The notes below the pieces were generated by a model that did not search any database, had not been told where the DNA came from, and saw only the letters and a list, made by a program, of their open reading frames with translations. This document shows, piece by piece, positions 26,580-35,227 of a stretch of 64,000 nt of DNA. Where the stretch lies: the NCBI RefSeq assembly GCF_900603025.1, contig NZ_LR026975.1:2046001-2110000 (forward strand), given 5' to 3'. Position numbers and translations under genes: made by a program. The DNA is from Mycolicibacterium hassiacum DSM 44199. Lineage in GTDB: Bacteria > Actinomycetota > Actinomycetes > Mycobacteriales > Mycobacteriaceae. Positions within the stretch are counted from its first letter, which is position 1, and the number at the start of each line of letters is the position of its first letter.

Positions 26580-27500
26580 CTATTGGATTTCGACCAGGGG
26601 TTGGTCGCTCCGTTGGGCATCGTAGAACGCGGCTTCGAACTCCGCCGGTGGTAGGTCGCCGAGGTAGCCGTGCAGGCGGCTGGTGTTGTGCCAGTGTACC
26701 CAGCCCAGGGTGGCCAGCTCGACGTCTTCGACGGTCTTCCAGGGGCCGCTGCGGGCCGGTCCGTAGATCAGCTCGGTCTTGTAGTAGCCGTTCACTGTCT
26801 CCGCCAGGGCGTTGTCGAAGCTGTCCCCAACCGACCCTATGGAGGGCACCGCGCCGATCTCGGCCAGGCGTTCACCGTAGCGCAGGGAGGTGAACTGAGA
26901 TCCGGCATCGGAGTGACATCTCAAGCCCTCCAACATGATTCCCCGAGACCAGCGCGCCATTTCGAGGGCGTCGAGGACCATCGTGGTGCGCATGTGTGAA
27001 GCGACGCGCCACCCGACGATCATCCGACTGTAGGCGTCGGTGATGAAGCAGACGTAGGCCACACCCGCCCAGGTCGGCACGAACGTCAGATCGGTCACCC
27101 ACAGCTCATTCGGTGCCGCCGCGGTGAAGTCGCGCCCGACCAGGTCAGGATGGCGATCCGCTGCCGGGTCAGCTCGGGTGGTCTTGACCCGTGTGCCGCG
27201 GCGCACCCCTTCGATACCGGCCGCGCGCATCAGCCGAGCGACCTGGTCGCGGCCCACGTCGTAGCCAGCCCGACGCGCGGCTTTCCACAGCTTGCGGGCC
27301 CCGTAGACGCGGTAGTTGTCCTCCCAGAGCGCCTTGAGGACGGGCCCCAGCACCGCGTGGCGCAACGCGCGCGCGGACGGTGGCCGGGTTTTGGCGTCGT
27401 AGTAAGTGCTCGGGGCCATCGACACCCCTGCGCTGCGCAGGACGGTGCAGATGGGCTCGACCCCGAACTCCTCGCGGTGCTCGTCGACGAACGCGACTAT
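26580..27500 (-). CDS. IS3-family OrfB (DDE integrase)
   Basis: The DDE catalytic part of the IS3 transposase. The string NELWVTDLTFVPTWAGVAYV holds the first Asp, CHSDAGSQFTS the second Asp, and the NALAETVNGYYKTELI segment the Glu. An HTH_21-like N-terminal part (LWEDNYRVYGARKLWKAARR) precedes it. The frame is open up to the end of orfA and begins in the -1 frame at the CGC-AAA-TAG stop region (27497-27505), so it is probably made as an OrfAB fusion by -1 frameshifting. An internal start at 27425 is also possible. Confidence 0.88.
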   Translation of the reverse strand: MVAFVDEHREEFGVEPICTVLRSAGVSMAPSTYYDAKTRPPSARALRHAVLGPVLKALWEDNYRVYGARKLWKAARRAGYDVGRDQVARLMRAAGIEGVRRGTRVKTTRADPAADRHPDLVGRDFTAAAPNELWVTDLTFVPTWAGVAYVCFITDAYSRMIVGWRVASHMRTTMVLDALEMARWSRGIMLEGLRCHSDAGSQFTSLRYGERLAEIGAVPSIGSVGDSFDNALAETVNGYYKTELIYGPARSGPWKTVEDVELATLGWVHWHNTSRLHGYLGDLPPAEFEAAFYDAQRSDQPLVEIQ

Positions 27501-27841
27501 TTGCGATGTTGGCGGTCGAGCTCCGCCCCGAAGAAACTTGCCGCTCGTTTCAGTATTTCGTTGGCGCGCTTGAGTTCTCGGTTCTCCTGCTCGAGCTCCC
27601 TGATGCGCTGGGCCTCTGCAGTCGACACCCCGGGAGCTTGCCCTTCATCGATATCGGCCTGGCGCACCCACGAGCGCACCGACTCCACCCCATACCCGAG
27701 CTGGTTGGCCACCCGGGCCACTGTGCCATGGGAGGTACCCAACTCGGTCCTCAACGTCCGCACCATGCGCACCGCAGCGGCCTTCTCCTCCGAGCTATAG
27801 CGGCGCATGGTCGGCTTGCCCGGTGACTGTTCCTTCGGCAT
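27497..27841 (-). CDS. IS3-family OrfA
   Basis: A 114-residue protein with an N-terminal helix-turn-helix (RRYSSEEKAAAVRMVRTLRT, then YGVESVRSWVRQADID) and a C-terminal leucine-zipper-like segment (RELEQENRELKRANEILKRA) that mediates multimerisation. It binds the inverted repeats. The ATG at 27841 was chosen; longer readings run into the neighbouring IS110 copy. Confidence 0.88.
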   Translation of the reverse strand: MPKEQSPGKPTMRRYSSEEKAAAVRMVRTLRTELGTSHGTVARVANQLGYGVESVRSWVRQADIDEGQAPGVSTAEAQRIRELEQENRELKRANEILKRAASFFGAELDRQHRK

Positions 27842-27885
27842 GACTCCATCCTCGTTTCCAAGGTCACGAGCCTCCAACAAACCAA

Positions 27886-29257
27886 GGATGCTTCTATATC
27901 GTGTCAAGGGGTGTCGGCACTGGATGCGCTGCAGCGAGGGTTCGGTAGAGCTGTCGGGTGACGTAACGCTTGAGTGAGCGCATGATTTCCTTGGTGGTGC
28001 GGCCTTCGGCACGGCGTCGAGCGACGTAGGCGCGTGTTGGTGCGTGGGTACGCATGCGGACGATGACCACGGTGGTCAATGCCCGGTTGAGGCGTCGATC
28101 TCCGCCGCGATTGAGCCTGTGCCTTAGTGTGTTTCCCGAGGATGCGGGGATTGGACAGGTGCCCGCCAGGGCGGCGAAAGCGGATTCTGAACGCACCCGT
28201 CCGGGGTGCGACCACGCCGTGAGAACCGACGCGGCGACCACGGAGCCGATACCGGGAAGCTCACACAGTTGCGGGGCAAGATCCTCGACGAGGACATCGA
28301 GACCTTTGCGGTTGTCGGCCAGCTCAGCATCGAGGGCAACGATGCGCTTGGCCAGCCGGATCGCCTCGTGGCGGCAGGTACTGAGGACGGCATCTTCTTT
28401 GCGCTCACGCCATTGGGCGATTACCTTGAATTGGCTGTGCGACAGCGCTTTACGCGTATCAAGCCCGAGGTTGACGGTCCGTAGCAATGCGGTCAAGGCG
28501 TTGATCACCCGGGTACGCTCAGCGACCATCTGTTCGCGAGCGACGACCAGAATTCGCAGGGCCGCACGTCGGCCGGTGGCCCGAGGCTGCCGCAGGCGTG
28601 CGGTATCGACGGCCAGCACCGACCGCGCGATACGGACCGCATCGAGCGCGTCGGTCTTACCGACACCGCGCCGCTGCGCCGCCGGGATCGCCGGCGGCTC
28701 TGCAACGGGTAAACCCGCGCTGCTTACTCGCTCGGCGAGTCCGGCACCGTAGGAGCCGATCCCTTCAATCACGACAAGGGCCGATTGCCCATCGATTCTA
28801 CGGGCGATCCAGTTCCAGGCACGGTCCCAACCCGACACAGTGTTCGGGAACACGGCCTCGTCGAGGTGCGCACCCGTAGCCGCTGTGACCAGCGCTAACG
28901 AATGGGTGGCCGCGTGGGTGTCGACTCCGATGACAAACTTGTACCGCTCTGCAACGATGGACATGGCGACGTGTGGTTCCTTCCCGTGGACGACGTCGTA
29001 GCGGCGTCGGCCCGGAAAGCAACTTCGAGGCAGGCCTGTAACGGGCCACGACTCGGGGCAACGAGTCGGGCAGGCTTCTAATCAAGCCAACGGAGCAGGA
29101 CCGGGCCGGCGTCGCCGCCCGCGACCGGGTGGACAGATCCCGGGTAGAGCACCCGCACGGGGGCCAAGCGATTCACGAGTCACACCCAACCGGGACGGCA
29201 ACACCGATCCTGTCAGCCAGCACCGGGCCAGCCATACAAATACTTACAGGCGATTCA
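27886..29257 (-). mobile_element. IS110-family element, copy 3
   Basis: 1372 bp, the mirror image of copy 2 across the IS3 element. Its transposase-proximal end (GGATGCTT on +) abuts the IS3 right repeat. The outer end is ...GATTCA at 29257, 34 bp from the AAA-ATPase stop. It has one base change against copies 1 and 2 (A at 29090) in the non-coding end. Putative bridge-RNA region 28965-29257 with nested hairpins around 29032-29072. Confidence 0.93.
27894..28964 (-). CDS. IS110-family transposase (copy 3)
   Basis: A 356-residue protein identical to the other two copies. All conserved IS110 acidic residues and the C-terminal serine region are intact, so it should be functional. It converges on the IS3 element. 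Confidence 0.95.
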   Translation of the reverse strand: MSIVAERYKFVIGVDTHAATHSLALVTAATGAHLDEAVFPNTVSGWDRAWNWIARRIDGQSALVVIEGIGSYGAGLAERVSSAGLPVAEPPAIPAAQRRGVGKTDALDAVRIARSVLAVDTARLRQPRATGRRAALRILVVAREQMVAERTRVINALTALLRTVNLGLDTRKALSHSQFKVIAQWRERKEDAVLSTCRHEAIRLAKRIVALDAELADNRKGLDVLVEDLAPQLCELPGIGSVVAASVLTAWSHPGRVRSESAFAALAGTCPIPASSGNTLRHRLNRGGDRRLNRALTTVVIVRMRTHAPTRAYVARRRAEGRTTKEIMRSLKRYVTRQLYRTLAAAHPVPTPLDTI

Positions 29258-29291
29258 CCAGTCGGACTGGTAGTTGCCTGGAGCCGTCTAC

Positions 29292-31868
29292 TTACTGGTA
29301 GCTCTTGATGCGCTTGTGCCACGCGTTTAGGCGGTCGTACTCGGACTTAAGCTCGTTGGGCTCCGGCGCTACGTAGTTGGTCTCCTCCGCCTTGTCGTGG
29401 CGAAGTGCCCACTTGGACGTCTTGCCGTAGCCCTCTTGGTACTCGACGTTGTCTTCGTCGGTAATCTTGGCGAGCATTCGTACCATCTGCGGGCGCACCT
29501 CGGACTTGCTCCGGTCGTACACGCGATTGACAATCTCACTCGTCACGGTGCGCTCCCACGTCTCCGACAGGTATCCAGCGATCTTGTTGACGCACTGCTC
29601 GTACTCGTCGTCGGTAAGGTTCTGGCGGTCCTTGGTGAGCTTGGCTATCTTGTTGAGGATCGTGTTCAGTCGCTGGCCGATATCCTGCGCCTTCCACGGG
29701 AAGCCGTCCGCGACATGCCCAGGCACATCGCCACGCCGCTGAATAGTGTGGGGGGTCACTTTGACCTCAGCGGAGGCCGCTGACTTAAGAAGGTCGGTAA
29801 GGAAAGCGACGTCGTGGGTGAAGACGATGACCTGCCGAGAGGTGGCGAGGTGAGCGAGTCGGTCCGCCACCTTGTCCCGCCGTACGTGATCTAGCGAGGT
29901 CACGGGATCATCAAACACAACAGCAGATTTGGAGGAGTCGAATTCTGCCTCGGTGAAGAAGCCAGCCAGGCCTAGCACAGTCTGCTCGCCCTCGCTTAGC
30001 ACTGCGCGGGCCGTCCCGTCCTTGTGTCGCACGCCGACGAGTGCTGGGATCTGACGAACCTGCCCCTTTTGCCCGCCCAGTTGCCTCAGCGTCACCTTCT
30101 CTAGATGCATCCGAGCGGTTTCACGAGTGAAATGGTCGCGTATCTGCTCGGTCGCGTAGATGCCAGTGAGCTCGGTTGCCTTGCGCGTGATGCCTTTCGT
30201 GTCAACTGCCGAACAAGCGTTGTTAAGCTGGGCAAGCTCTTTGAGCCTCGCGACCTCGGCCTTGATCTGAGCCTTGTTCTTGCTCAGTATTTGGGAAGCT
30301 GCCAGCTCGTCACGGCTGGACTGTGCTGCGGTCAGTGCCGATTGAAAGCCTGCAACGTCGGTCGTATCGGCCCTGGCGGTAAGAGATGTGGCAAGTTCGT
30401 CAAGCTGTGTGCCGAGGGTGGTCGCAGAAAGTGGCGCCACGGCCGCTCCGCTCGCGGTGAAGTGATCCAGCGCGTCGTTGCGGTGATTCTCGAGCGTCCT
30501 TAGTCGTTGCTGGACGGCGGTAGCCAGCGGCTCGTCGTGGGCGAGGAGCGCGGATAGTGCGTTTGTGGTCGCATGCGTGGTGAAGTCCAGCGATCGGAGG
30601 TCCGCCAGAGCTTCATCGAAGAGACGCTCGGCTGCGACAGCGTCGCTCTCAGTGGTGTCCGTCATGTAGTTGGCGAAGCGCGTGAAGCGGTCCTTGGCGT
30701 TGTCGCCAAGGGGCTGCTGGCAGAGGACACAGCGCGCATCATCGCCGACGTCGGGGAACTCGTGCCCATGACCGGGAATGGAGACGGCGTAGTCGCGAGC
30801 AGCGCGCCATAGCGTTCGCCAGGTCTCCGAACCAACTCCCGCCAGCGGCAAGTCATCAAAGGACGTCGCTGCGGCGACTGCCGCCGCAGCGCGTTTGGCC
30901 CCCGCTTCGTCCTTGAGCTTGCCCACAGCGGTGAGGCGATCCGCGCAGAGAGCGTCCTCTAGCTCGGCGAGTTGTGTTTTCAGGGTACTGATGTGCCGGG
31001 CGTCGGCATGTAGGCGCGCACGCTCTTTAGAAGCGTCGCTCGTCTCCAGTCGGGCAACTTCCTGAATCGCCTTGCCGAGGACATCGGCGTCCTCCGATGT
31101 GAACCTACACGCGTCGTCAATCTGCTGGTCGCTCGTACTGGGCGTCAGGCTAGAGAGGAAAACACTCGCGGCAGTGCCCTCTGGCAGGTTAAGGATGAGG
31201 CGCCTCTGATCGCTCTCGGCGAGCCGCCGCTGAAGTTCCTCGCGGACCTTCCCACACACGGTGATGAGCCCGTCCAGCAGGGTGAGGGAAGAGGGGCGGT
31301 AGGTAACGGTGGAGTCACGGCTCAAGTACTCGTCACCGCAGTACTCGTCGTAGAAACGTACTTGCTGGAGGTCAGGCACGGGAGGGTCTGTGGGGAACTT
31401 CTCCGAGAGTGCCTGGTCACCTACTGAATACTCCAATTCCGCGCTCGGGTCTGGTGAGCCGTCTCGATAGACATCCGGTAGAACGGTCGAGGAGTGGCGC
31501 GCACTCACCATGGCCTTGATGATGCGCGCGTAGCCGGATTTTCCGCTGCCATTGTTGCCATAGACGAGCGTAAGGCCGGCGGGCGCAAACGTCAGCGTCT
31601 GGTCTGGGGCAAGTGCGTTGACGCCCTTGACGTTGCAAATGCTCTTGAGTGATACCTGTCTCGGCTCGACCGTGCCGAGCGTGAGGTTCTGGGCAGCGTT
31701 ATTGGGCACGGCACTACCCGGCATAAGGAGACGGTCTGCGAGCTTGGCCACGGCGGCGGGATCGTCGTACGTTTCCCCGCGCGACAATGCGACCAGCACA
31801 TCTTGTTGCCACGCGGGCCTAGTCAGCGCCCACGCGCGTATGTCCTGTTCAATCGTCACTTCAACCAT
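29292..31868 (-). CDS. SMC/Rad50-like AAA ATPase with CxxC hook (putative defence protein)
   Basis: An 858-residue ABC-type ATPase of the AAA_13-like group. Walker A is VYGNNGSGKS (residues about 103-111). The middle is coiled-coil-like, with a CVLCQQPLG pair at about residue 380 resembling a Rad50/RloC zinc hook. The ABC signature is LSEGEQ (about 622), Walker B is VVFDDPVTSLDH, and the His switch is in VIVFTHD. The C-terminus (YLSETWERTV and RHDKAEE segments) is the domain often found in stand-alone defence ATPases. RloC, a tRNA anticodon nuclease, shares the hook, but the RxxxE triad position here is Ser, so nuclease identity is not supported. It lies beside Gabija, consistent with a defence island. 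Isolated ATG at 31868. Confidence 0.75.
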   Translation of the reverse strand: MVEVTIEQDIRAWALTRPAWQQDVLVALSRGETYDDPAAVAKLADRLLMPGSAVPNNAAQNLTLGTVEPRQVSLKSICNVKGVNALAPDQTLTFAPAGLTLVYGNNGSGKSGYARIIKAMVSARHSSTVLPDVYRDGSPDPSAELEYSVGDQALSEKFPTDPPVPDLQQVRFYDEYCGDEYLSRDSTVTYRPSSLTLLDGLITVCGKVREELQRRLAESDQRRLILNLPEGTAASVFLSSLTPSTSDQQIDDACRFTSEDADVLGKAIQEVARLETSDASKERARLHADARHISTLKTQLAELEDALCADRLTAVGKLKDEAGAKRAAAAVAAATSFDDLPLAGVGSETWRTLWRAARDYAVSIPGHGHEFPDVGDDARCVLCQQPLGDNAKDRFTRFANYMTDTTESDAVAAERLFDEALADLRSLDFTTHATTNALSALLAHDEPLATAVQQRLRTLENHRNDALDHFTASGAAVAPLSATTLGTQLDELATSLTARADTTDVAGFQSALTAAQSSRDELAASQILSKNKAQIKAEVARLKELAQLNNACSAVDTKGITRKATELTGIYATEQIRDHFTRETARMHLEKVTLRQLGGQKGQVRQIPALVGVRHKDGTARAVLSEGEQTVLGLAGFFTEAEFDSSKSAVVFDDPVTSLDHVRRDKVADRLAHLATSRQVIVFTHDVAFLTDLLKSAASAEVKVTPHTIQRRGDVPGHVADGFPWKAQDIGQRLNTILNKIAKLTKDRQNLTDDEYEQCVNKIAGYLSETWERTVTSEIVNRVYDRSKSEVRPQMVRMLAKITDEDNVEYQEGYGKTSKWALRHDKAEETNYVAPEPNELKSEYDRLNAWHKRIKSYQ

Positions 31869-32280
31869 TTCCTAAGCGAAAGCGAAACCGACCATGACTA
31901 AGACATGCCCCCGTCGCTTGATGCGGCAGACGCACGCCGTCGGAACACTATTGAAGCACCGACTGCCGTCATTTTGCGTTAAGTCATGCGCACGATCCGG
32001 CTGAACCGGCTCGGTCGAACGCTTGGCCTGGTTCAGGTCGAGCGTGTCGGCTGTATGGACGGTCGCGCAGGGAATGTGGGGCGAAATTTCCTGCAACGCA
32101 GCCGAAAAACACCGCTAGGAATGGTGGACGGCAAGAAGGCGGGGAAAGACTCAGCTGACAAAACGACAACCTTTACTGATAACCCTGCATATTGCTCCCG
32201 TTTCTGCGGCCGCAGCCGTCAGGGTCCGGTGGGCGAACTCGGTCGTGATGGCGCGGTGGGACAATAGCCGGTAGTCCTGA
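31869..32280. other. Non-coding gap with a diverged element-end repeat
   Basis: About 410 bp with no believable gene. At 32160-32207 it carries AAACGACAACCTTTACTGAT followed by a CCTGCATATT-like stretch. This is a diverged copy (roughly four in five bases by eye) of the 32850-32899 sequence, which spans the terminus of the tyrosine-recombinase transposon and its flank. It probably marks an older insertion of the same element family. Confidence 0.45.
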
Positions 32281-32865
32281 GTTGGCAATCCGAAACTCGT
32301 TTCCTGCACGAAGCACTATCAAGCCGATGCTTGGGCTGAAAGGAGTGGAATGTGAGGAGGGTCTTCGCCACAAGGCCCCGGCCGTTGAGAACGCACCTCA
32401 CTGCTTACGAGCTGGATGAATGTATTGCGCCCAGGTGTCGCCGGTCTCTGTGGCGTGCTTCTGAGTGACCTGCTCGTGCAGCAGACCCTTTCGGCGACTA
32501 CCGGAGCAGGGATCTCTGTGACGAGTGCCTGGAGAGCGGTGTTGCGTGCACCTTGCAGATCGATACCGAGAGTCCGTAGCCGTTTCATGATCGACTGCGG
32601 GTCAATATGTCGTCCAGCCCGGCTGCTCGGAAACAACCATGGAGTTCCGACAGCACCGCCCGCCGTACGAAGGTTGGGGCGATGCCGAATATGGTAGTTG
32701 AGCTGAGAGGCAAACGGTTCCGGAACGGGCACAGGGTCTTTGCCCAAGGCGATGCGGGTCTCTCCGTCGGCTCGGGAGACCGCCGATGCCTGCAGTGCGG
32801 CGATCTTAGTCAGCGGCTGGGCATAAAGCAGTAACAGCACATCCGATGAAAACGGCGACGTTTAC
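32281..32865 (-). mobile_element. Internally deleted copy of the tyrosine-recombinase transposon
   Basis: The first roughly 560 bp match the left end of the complete element at 37067-37628, starting at GTTGGCAATCCGAAACTC. The first 170 bp or so are diverged and the rest is almost identical. At 32841 the match jumps straight to the element's right-end sequence ATCCGATGAAAACGG (also at 40365). The segment equivalent to 37629-40364 (about 2.7 kb, containing nearly all coding sequence) is missing. It is a non-autonomous, MITE-like derivative carrying only the tail of the zinc-finger recombinase gene. Confidence 0.8.
32390..32840 (-). pseudogene. C-terminal fragment of zinc-finger tyrosine recombinase
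   Basis: Reads VLLLLYAQPLTKIAALQASA and onward, nearly identical to the C-terminal third of the complete protein at 37173-38693 (through SIMKRLRTLGIDLQGARNTA and IPAPVVAE). It then shifts frame at about 32480, where the intact copy has EMLGYSDQVT. There is no start and no N-terminal domain. A remnant inside the deleted transposon copy. Confidence 0.85.
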
Positions 32866-32955
32866 TGGTAACCCGCCATATTCGGTCCCGCCGTATTCCA
32901 AACGTCGAGAATTGCGGCCCGGCGGCAGGGGTTGGGACGCGCGGGCCCGCTTCCT

Positions 32956-33414
32956 TCAGGCGGTCTCCTCTGACCGGTTACGCGCGTTCCGATAGAAAAT
33001 CGTGTCGGTCGATGTAGAAGACGGGGCCGTTGGCTCCGTCGTCGAAGTAGCGGACCCGATGAGATTCAGTGACTTCTCGACCGTGTCGAGGACGCGCGTG
33101 GCCGCGGTATGAAGATCTTCCGGTGTGGAGGGCTGGTCGATGTCGGGTGCCGTGTCCAGCGCTCCCGTCATGAGCTCCAATGTGGACCGACGTAGCGTTG
33201 CCAAACCCTGAGATTTCGGATGGCCTCGGGCGGCTCGCCGATGGTCCGCTCGCGACGATACTGCGGCGCCCCAGTAGGACACTGCCGTCCAGAATGCGGC
33301 GCATGCGATGTAGAGGTCGTTGCGCAGCTTTCCAACCGCACCTGTGCCTGGAGGCACACCCTCACATCCGGACGCACAACGCCAGACTCTTCGAGTACTC
33401 CATCGAGGCGCCAT
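32956..33414 (-). CDS. Hypothetical protein, uncertain
   Basis: A frame of up to 152 residues. The central part (DLYIACAAFWTAVSYWGAAV, then HPKSQGLATLRRSTLELMTG) has protein-like composition, and the C-terminal third is Ser/Thr/Pro-rich. The N-terminal 30 residues look like non-coding translation, so the true start may be internal or missing. It is not recognised as a family. It lies between the deleted transposon copy and the Gabija genes and may be a partner or a remnant. Confidence 0.35.
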   Translation of the reverse strand: MAPRWSTRRVWRCASGCEGVPPGTGAVGKLRNDLYIACAAFWTAVSYWGAAVSSRADHRRAARGHPKSQGLATLRRSTLELMTGALDTAPDIDQPSTPEDLHTAATRVLDTVEKSLNLIGSATSTTEPTAPSSTSTDTIFYRNARNRSEETA

Positions 33415-33575
33415 AGCGTCTCAATGGCGACGGTGTGAAAGTAACTCGTTTGGGAATTGAAGTTCGAGGTCTCCAGTCGGTCCGGTCGTCATATTTAGTC
33501 GCCTATCATGGGGCCTGCGGCTACGCGATGAGAGTCGGGACGTGATCTCAGAATTCAGCGACTTCGGCGATTTAT

Positions 33576-35222
33576 TTAGGGACTTGCAGTCGAAGCTAAG
33601 TGAGCCTCGATCTCCGCTATGGAGGATGAATTCGATTGGATATCGGACCACCATCGACTCGGCTTGGGTTGATAAGGTCCGTACAAACCCTCCATTGTGT
33701 GGACTCTTGTTACTACTACGCCATGCCTTGCTCTGGAGAGCATAACTAGAAGCACACGCTGCTCTTCAGCTAGGGCCATTCCTGTGCTGTTCCGTTTCGT
33801 GGGTATGTGTCCCTCCTCCAAACCTAGGAGGAAGACCCAATCGAATTGCTGGCCTTTACCGGTGTGAGCATTGAGCACGTGCACGCCGGGACCGATCGTC
33901 CGCGTAGGGTCGGTTACCCTGATTGAGTTCACTGCGGCTTGCGCCGTGTTGGCGCCGCTTTGCTCTAGGGTGTCAAACGCGTCCTCTACCAGTTCGCGGG
34001 TGTCTACGTCTGCTGGATCGACCGTGTCGAGCACGGCCAACCTCGCTTCCGGGATTCGGGTGCCGCGCGGGAGAGCTGCGATGGTCGCCTTGATCAGTGC
34101 CACGATGCGGGGGTCATCGATCGCCAGCTCCCATCGGCGCACTGGCATTTCGGTCTGCTGAGTAAACATCCTGTCGATGTCCTCTCGGCGCCAGGCCGCA
34201 CGACTAATTATTCCGATTGACGACTCTGGATGGCGCTTGGAAACTTCGAGCGCTAGACGATATAGCGATTCCGCTTCGGCTGCGCGGTCTTGAAATTCAA
34301 GCGTGGCGGAACAACCGCCACCTGGCCATCGATCTGGTTGCGCCGAGATCAGACTCGAACCCGGAGCAACCAATTCGCTGATTGAGTTGACGGTTTCCAG
34401 GACTCTTGGCGATGAGCGGTAGGACTCATGCAAGCGGACTGGTTCACCGCAGATTTTTCGGATGTGTGCCTCAACCTCGATGGGTGCAGCCCCTGCCCAT
34501 GAATATATGCCCTGAAGCGGGTCGCCAGCGAATGTTTGCCGTGAGGAACAACTCAACATGGCGAGCTCGAGTTGCTGCATCGAGAGGTCCTGGAACTCGT
34601 CGACCAGAACTGCGCCGAAATGTGCCTGATAGAGCTGTGCCACTGCAGGGATTCTGAGCAGACGCTGGGCGTGACGAAGTAGGTCGTCGTAGTGGAGTTG
34701 ATTCGCCTCCTGACGGATTCGCTCGACCTCCTCTGCGAGGTCGCGAGCCGCGCTAGCTGGATACTGCCGGACCGCGGTTAGGACCTCGATATCTGAGAGC
34801 GGCCCACGCTTGATCTCACTAAGGATGCGCTCGGCGTCGTAAATGTTTGAACCGCCACCCGCCTGTTCCATGGCACGGCGCATGGTCGTAGTTGTGGGCA
34901 GCTTCAGAGTCTCCATGTTGAGGCTGATCGTCCTGCCGTGGGCTAAAACGACCTCTGTGGCGAAACCGTGCAGATTGCGGACTACGACCTGTCGGCGAGC
35001 CCGGGAGTTTCCCAGCACGGTCCTGAGTCGGTCTTCGAGGTTCGAGCGGGCCCTCTTGGTAAAGGTCAGTGCAAGCACCCGCTGGTTTCTCGCCAACATC
35101 CCGATCTGATGTGCAGCGCGATGCGCAAGAACTTCGGTCTTTCCGCAGCCTGGTGGCGCAATTATCAGCAGGTGATCCTTGTCTGACGTTGCGGCGTCGA
35201 TCTGTTCTCGGCTGAGAACCAT
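33576..35222 (-). CDS. gajB: Gabija-type GajB, UvrD/Rep-like helicase
   Basis: About 548 residues of superfamily-1A helicase. Motif I is IIAPPGCGKTEVLAHRAA, motif II VLVDEFQDLSMQQLEL, motif III FAGDPLQGIYSWAGA, motif V LNAHTGKGQQFDWVFLLGLE, and motif VI EEQRVLLVMLSRARHG. Gabija pairs this type of helicase with an OLD-family nuclease encoded just upstream, as here. GajB is thought to sense or unwind DNA ends and nucleotides and to activate GajA during phage infection. The ATG at 35222 lies 5 bp after the GajA stop; a GTG overlapping that stop (35231) is an alternative. Confidence 0.87.
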   Translation of the reverse strand: MVLSREQIDAATSDKDHLLIIAPPGCGKTEVLAHRAAHQIGMLARNQRVLALTFTKRARSNLEDRLRTVLGNSRARRQVVVRNLHGFATEVVLAHGRTISLNMETLKLPTTTTMRRAMEQAGGGSNIYDAERILSEIKRGPLSDIEVLTAVRQYPASAARDLAEEVERIRQEANQLHYDDLLRHAQRLLRIPAVAQLYQAHFGAVLVDEFQDLSMQQLELAMLSCSSRQTFAGDPLQGIYSWAGAAPIEVEAHIRKICGEPVRLHESYRSSPRVLETVNSISELVAPGSSLISAQPDRWPGGGCSATLEFQDRAAEAESLYRLALEVSKRHPESSIGIISRAAWRREDIDRMFTQQTEMPVRRWELAIDDPRIVALIKATIAALPRGTRIPEARLAVLDTVDPADVDTRELVEDAFDTLEQSGANTAQAAVNSIRVTDPTRTIGPGVHVLNAHTGKGQQFDWVFLLGLEEGHIPTKRNSTGMALAEEQRVLLVMLSRARHGVVVTRVHTMEGLYGPYQPKPSRWWSDIQSNSSSIAEIEAHLASTASP

Positions 35223-35227
35223 CCCGG

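Larger units (their letters stand above)
26559..27885 (-). mobile_element. IS3-family element flanked by inverted IS110 copies
   Basis: About 1.33 kb with 19-bp terminal inverted repeats TTGGTTTGTTGGAGGCTCG (26559-26577) and the complement at 27867-27885. It carries overlapping orfA and orfB in the IS3 arrangement. Both outer tips are directly joined to the AAGCATCC end of an IS110 copy, so its original flanks and target duplication cannot be read. Confidence 0.88.

Noticed and set aside
29292..31868. Calling the AAA ATPase RloC (anticodon nuclease)
   Set aside because: The zinc-hook-like CxxC fits, but at the expected RxxxE position the C-terminus reads S-E-T-W-E and no His follows at the expected distance.
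33421..33745. Small frames downstream of gajB
   Set aside because: They are antisense to the gajB end or low-quality non-coding readings.
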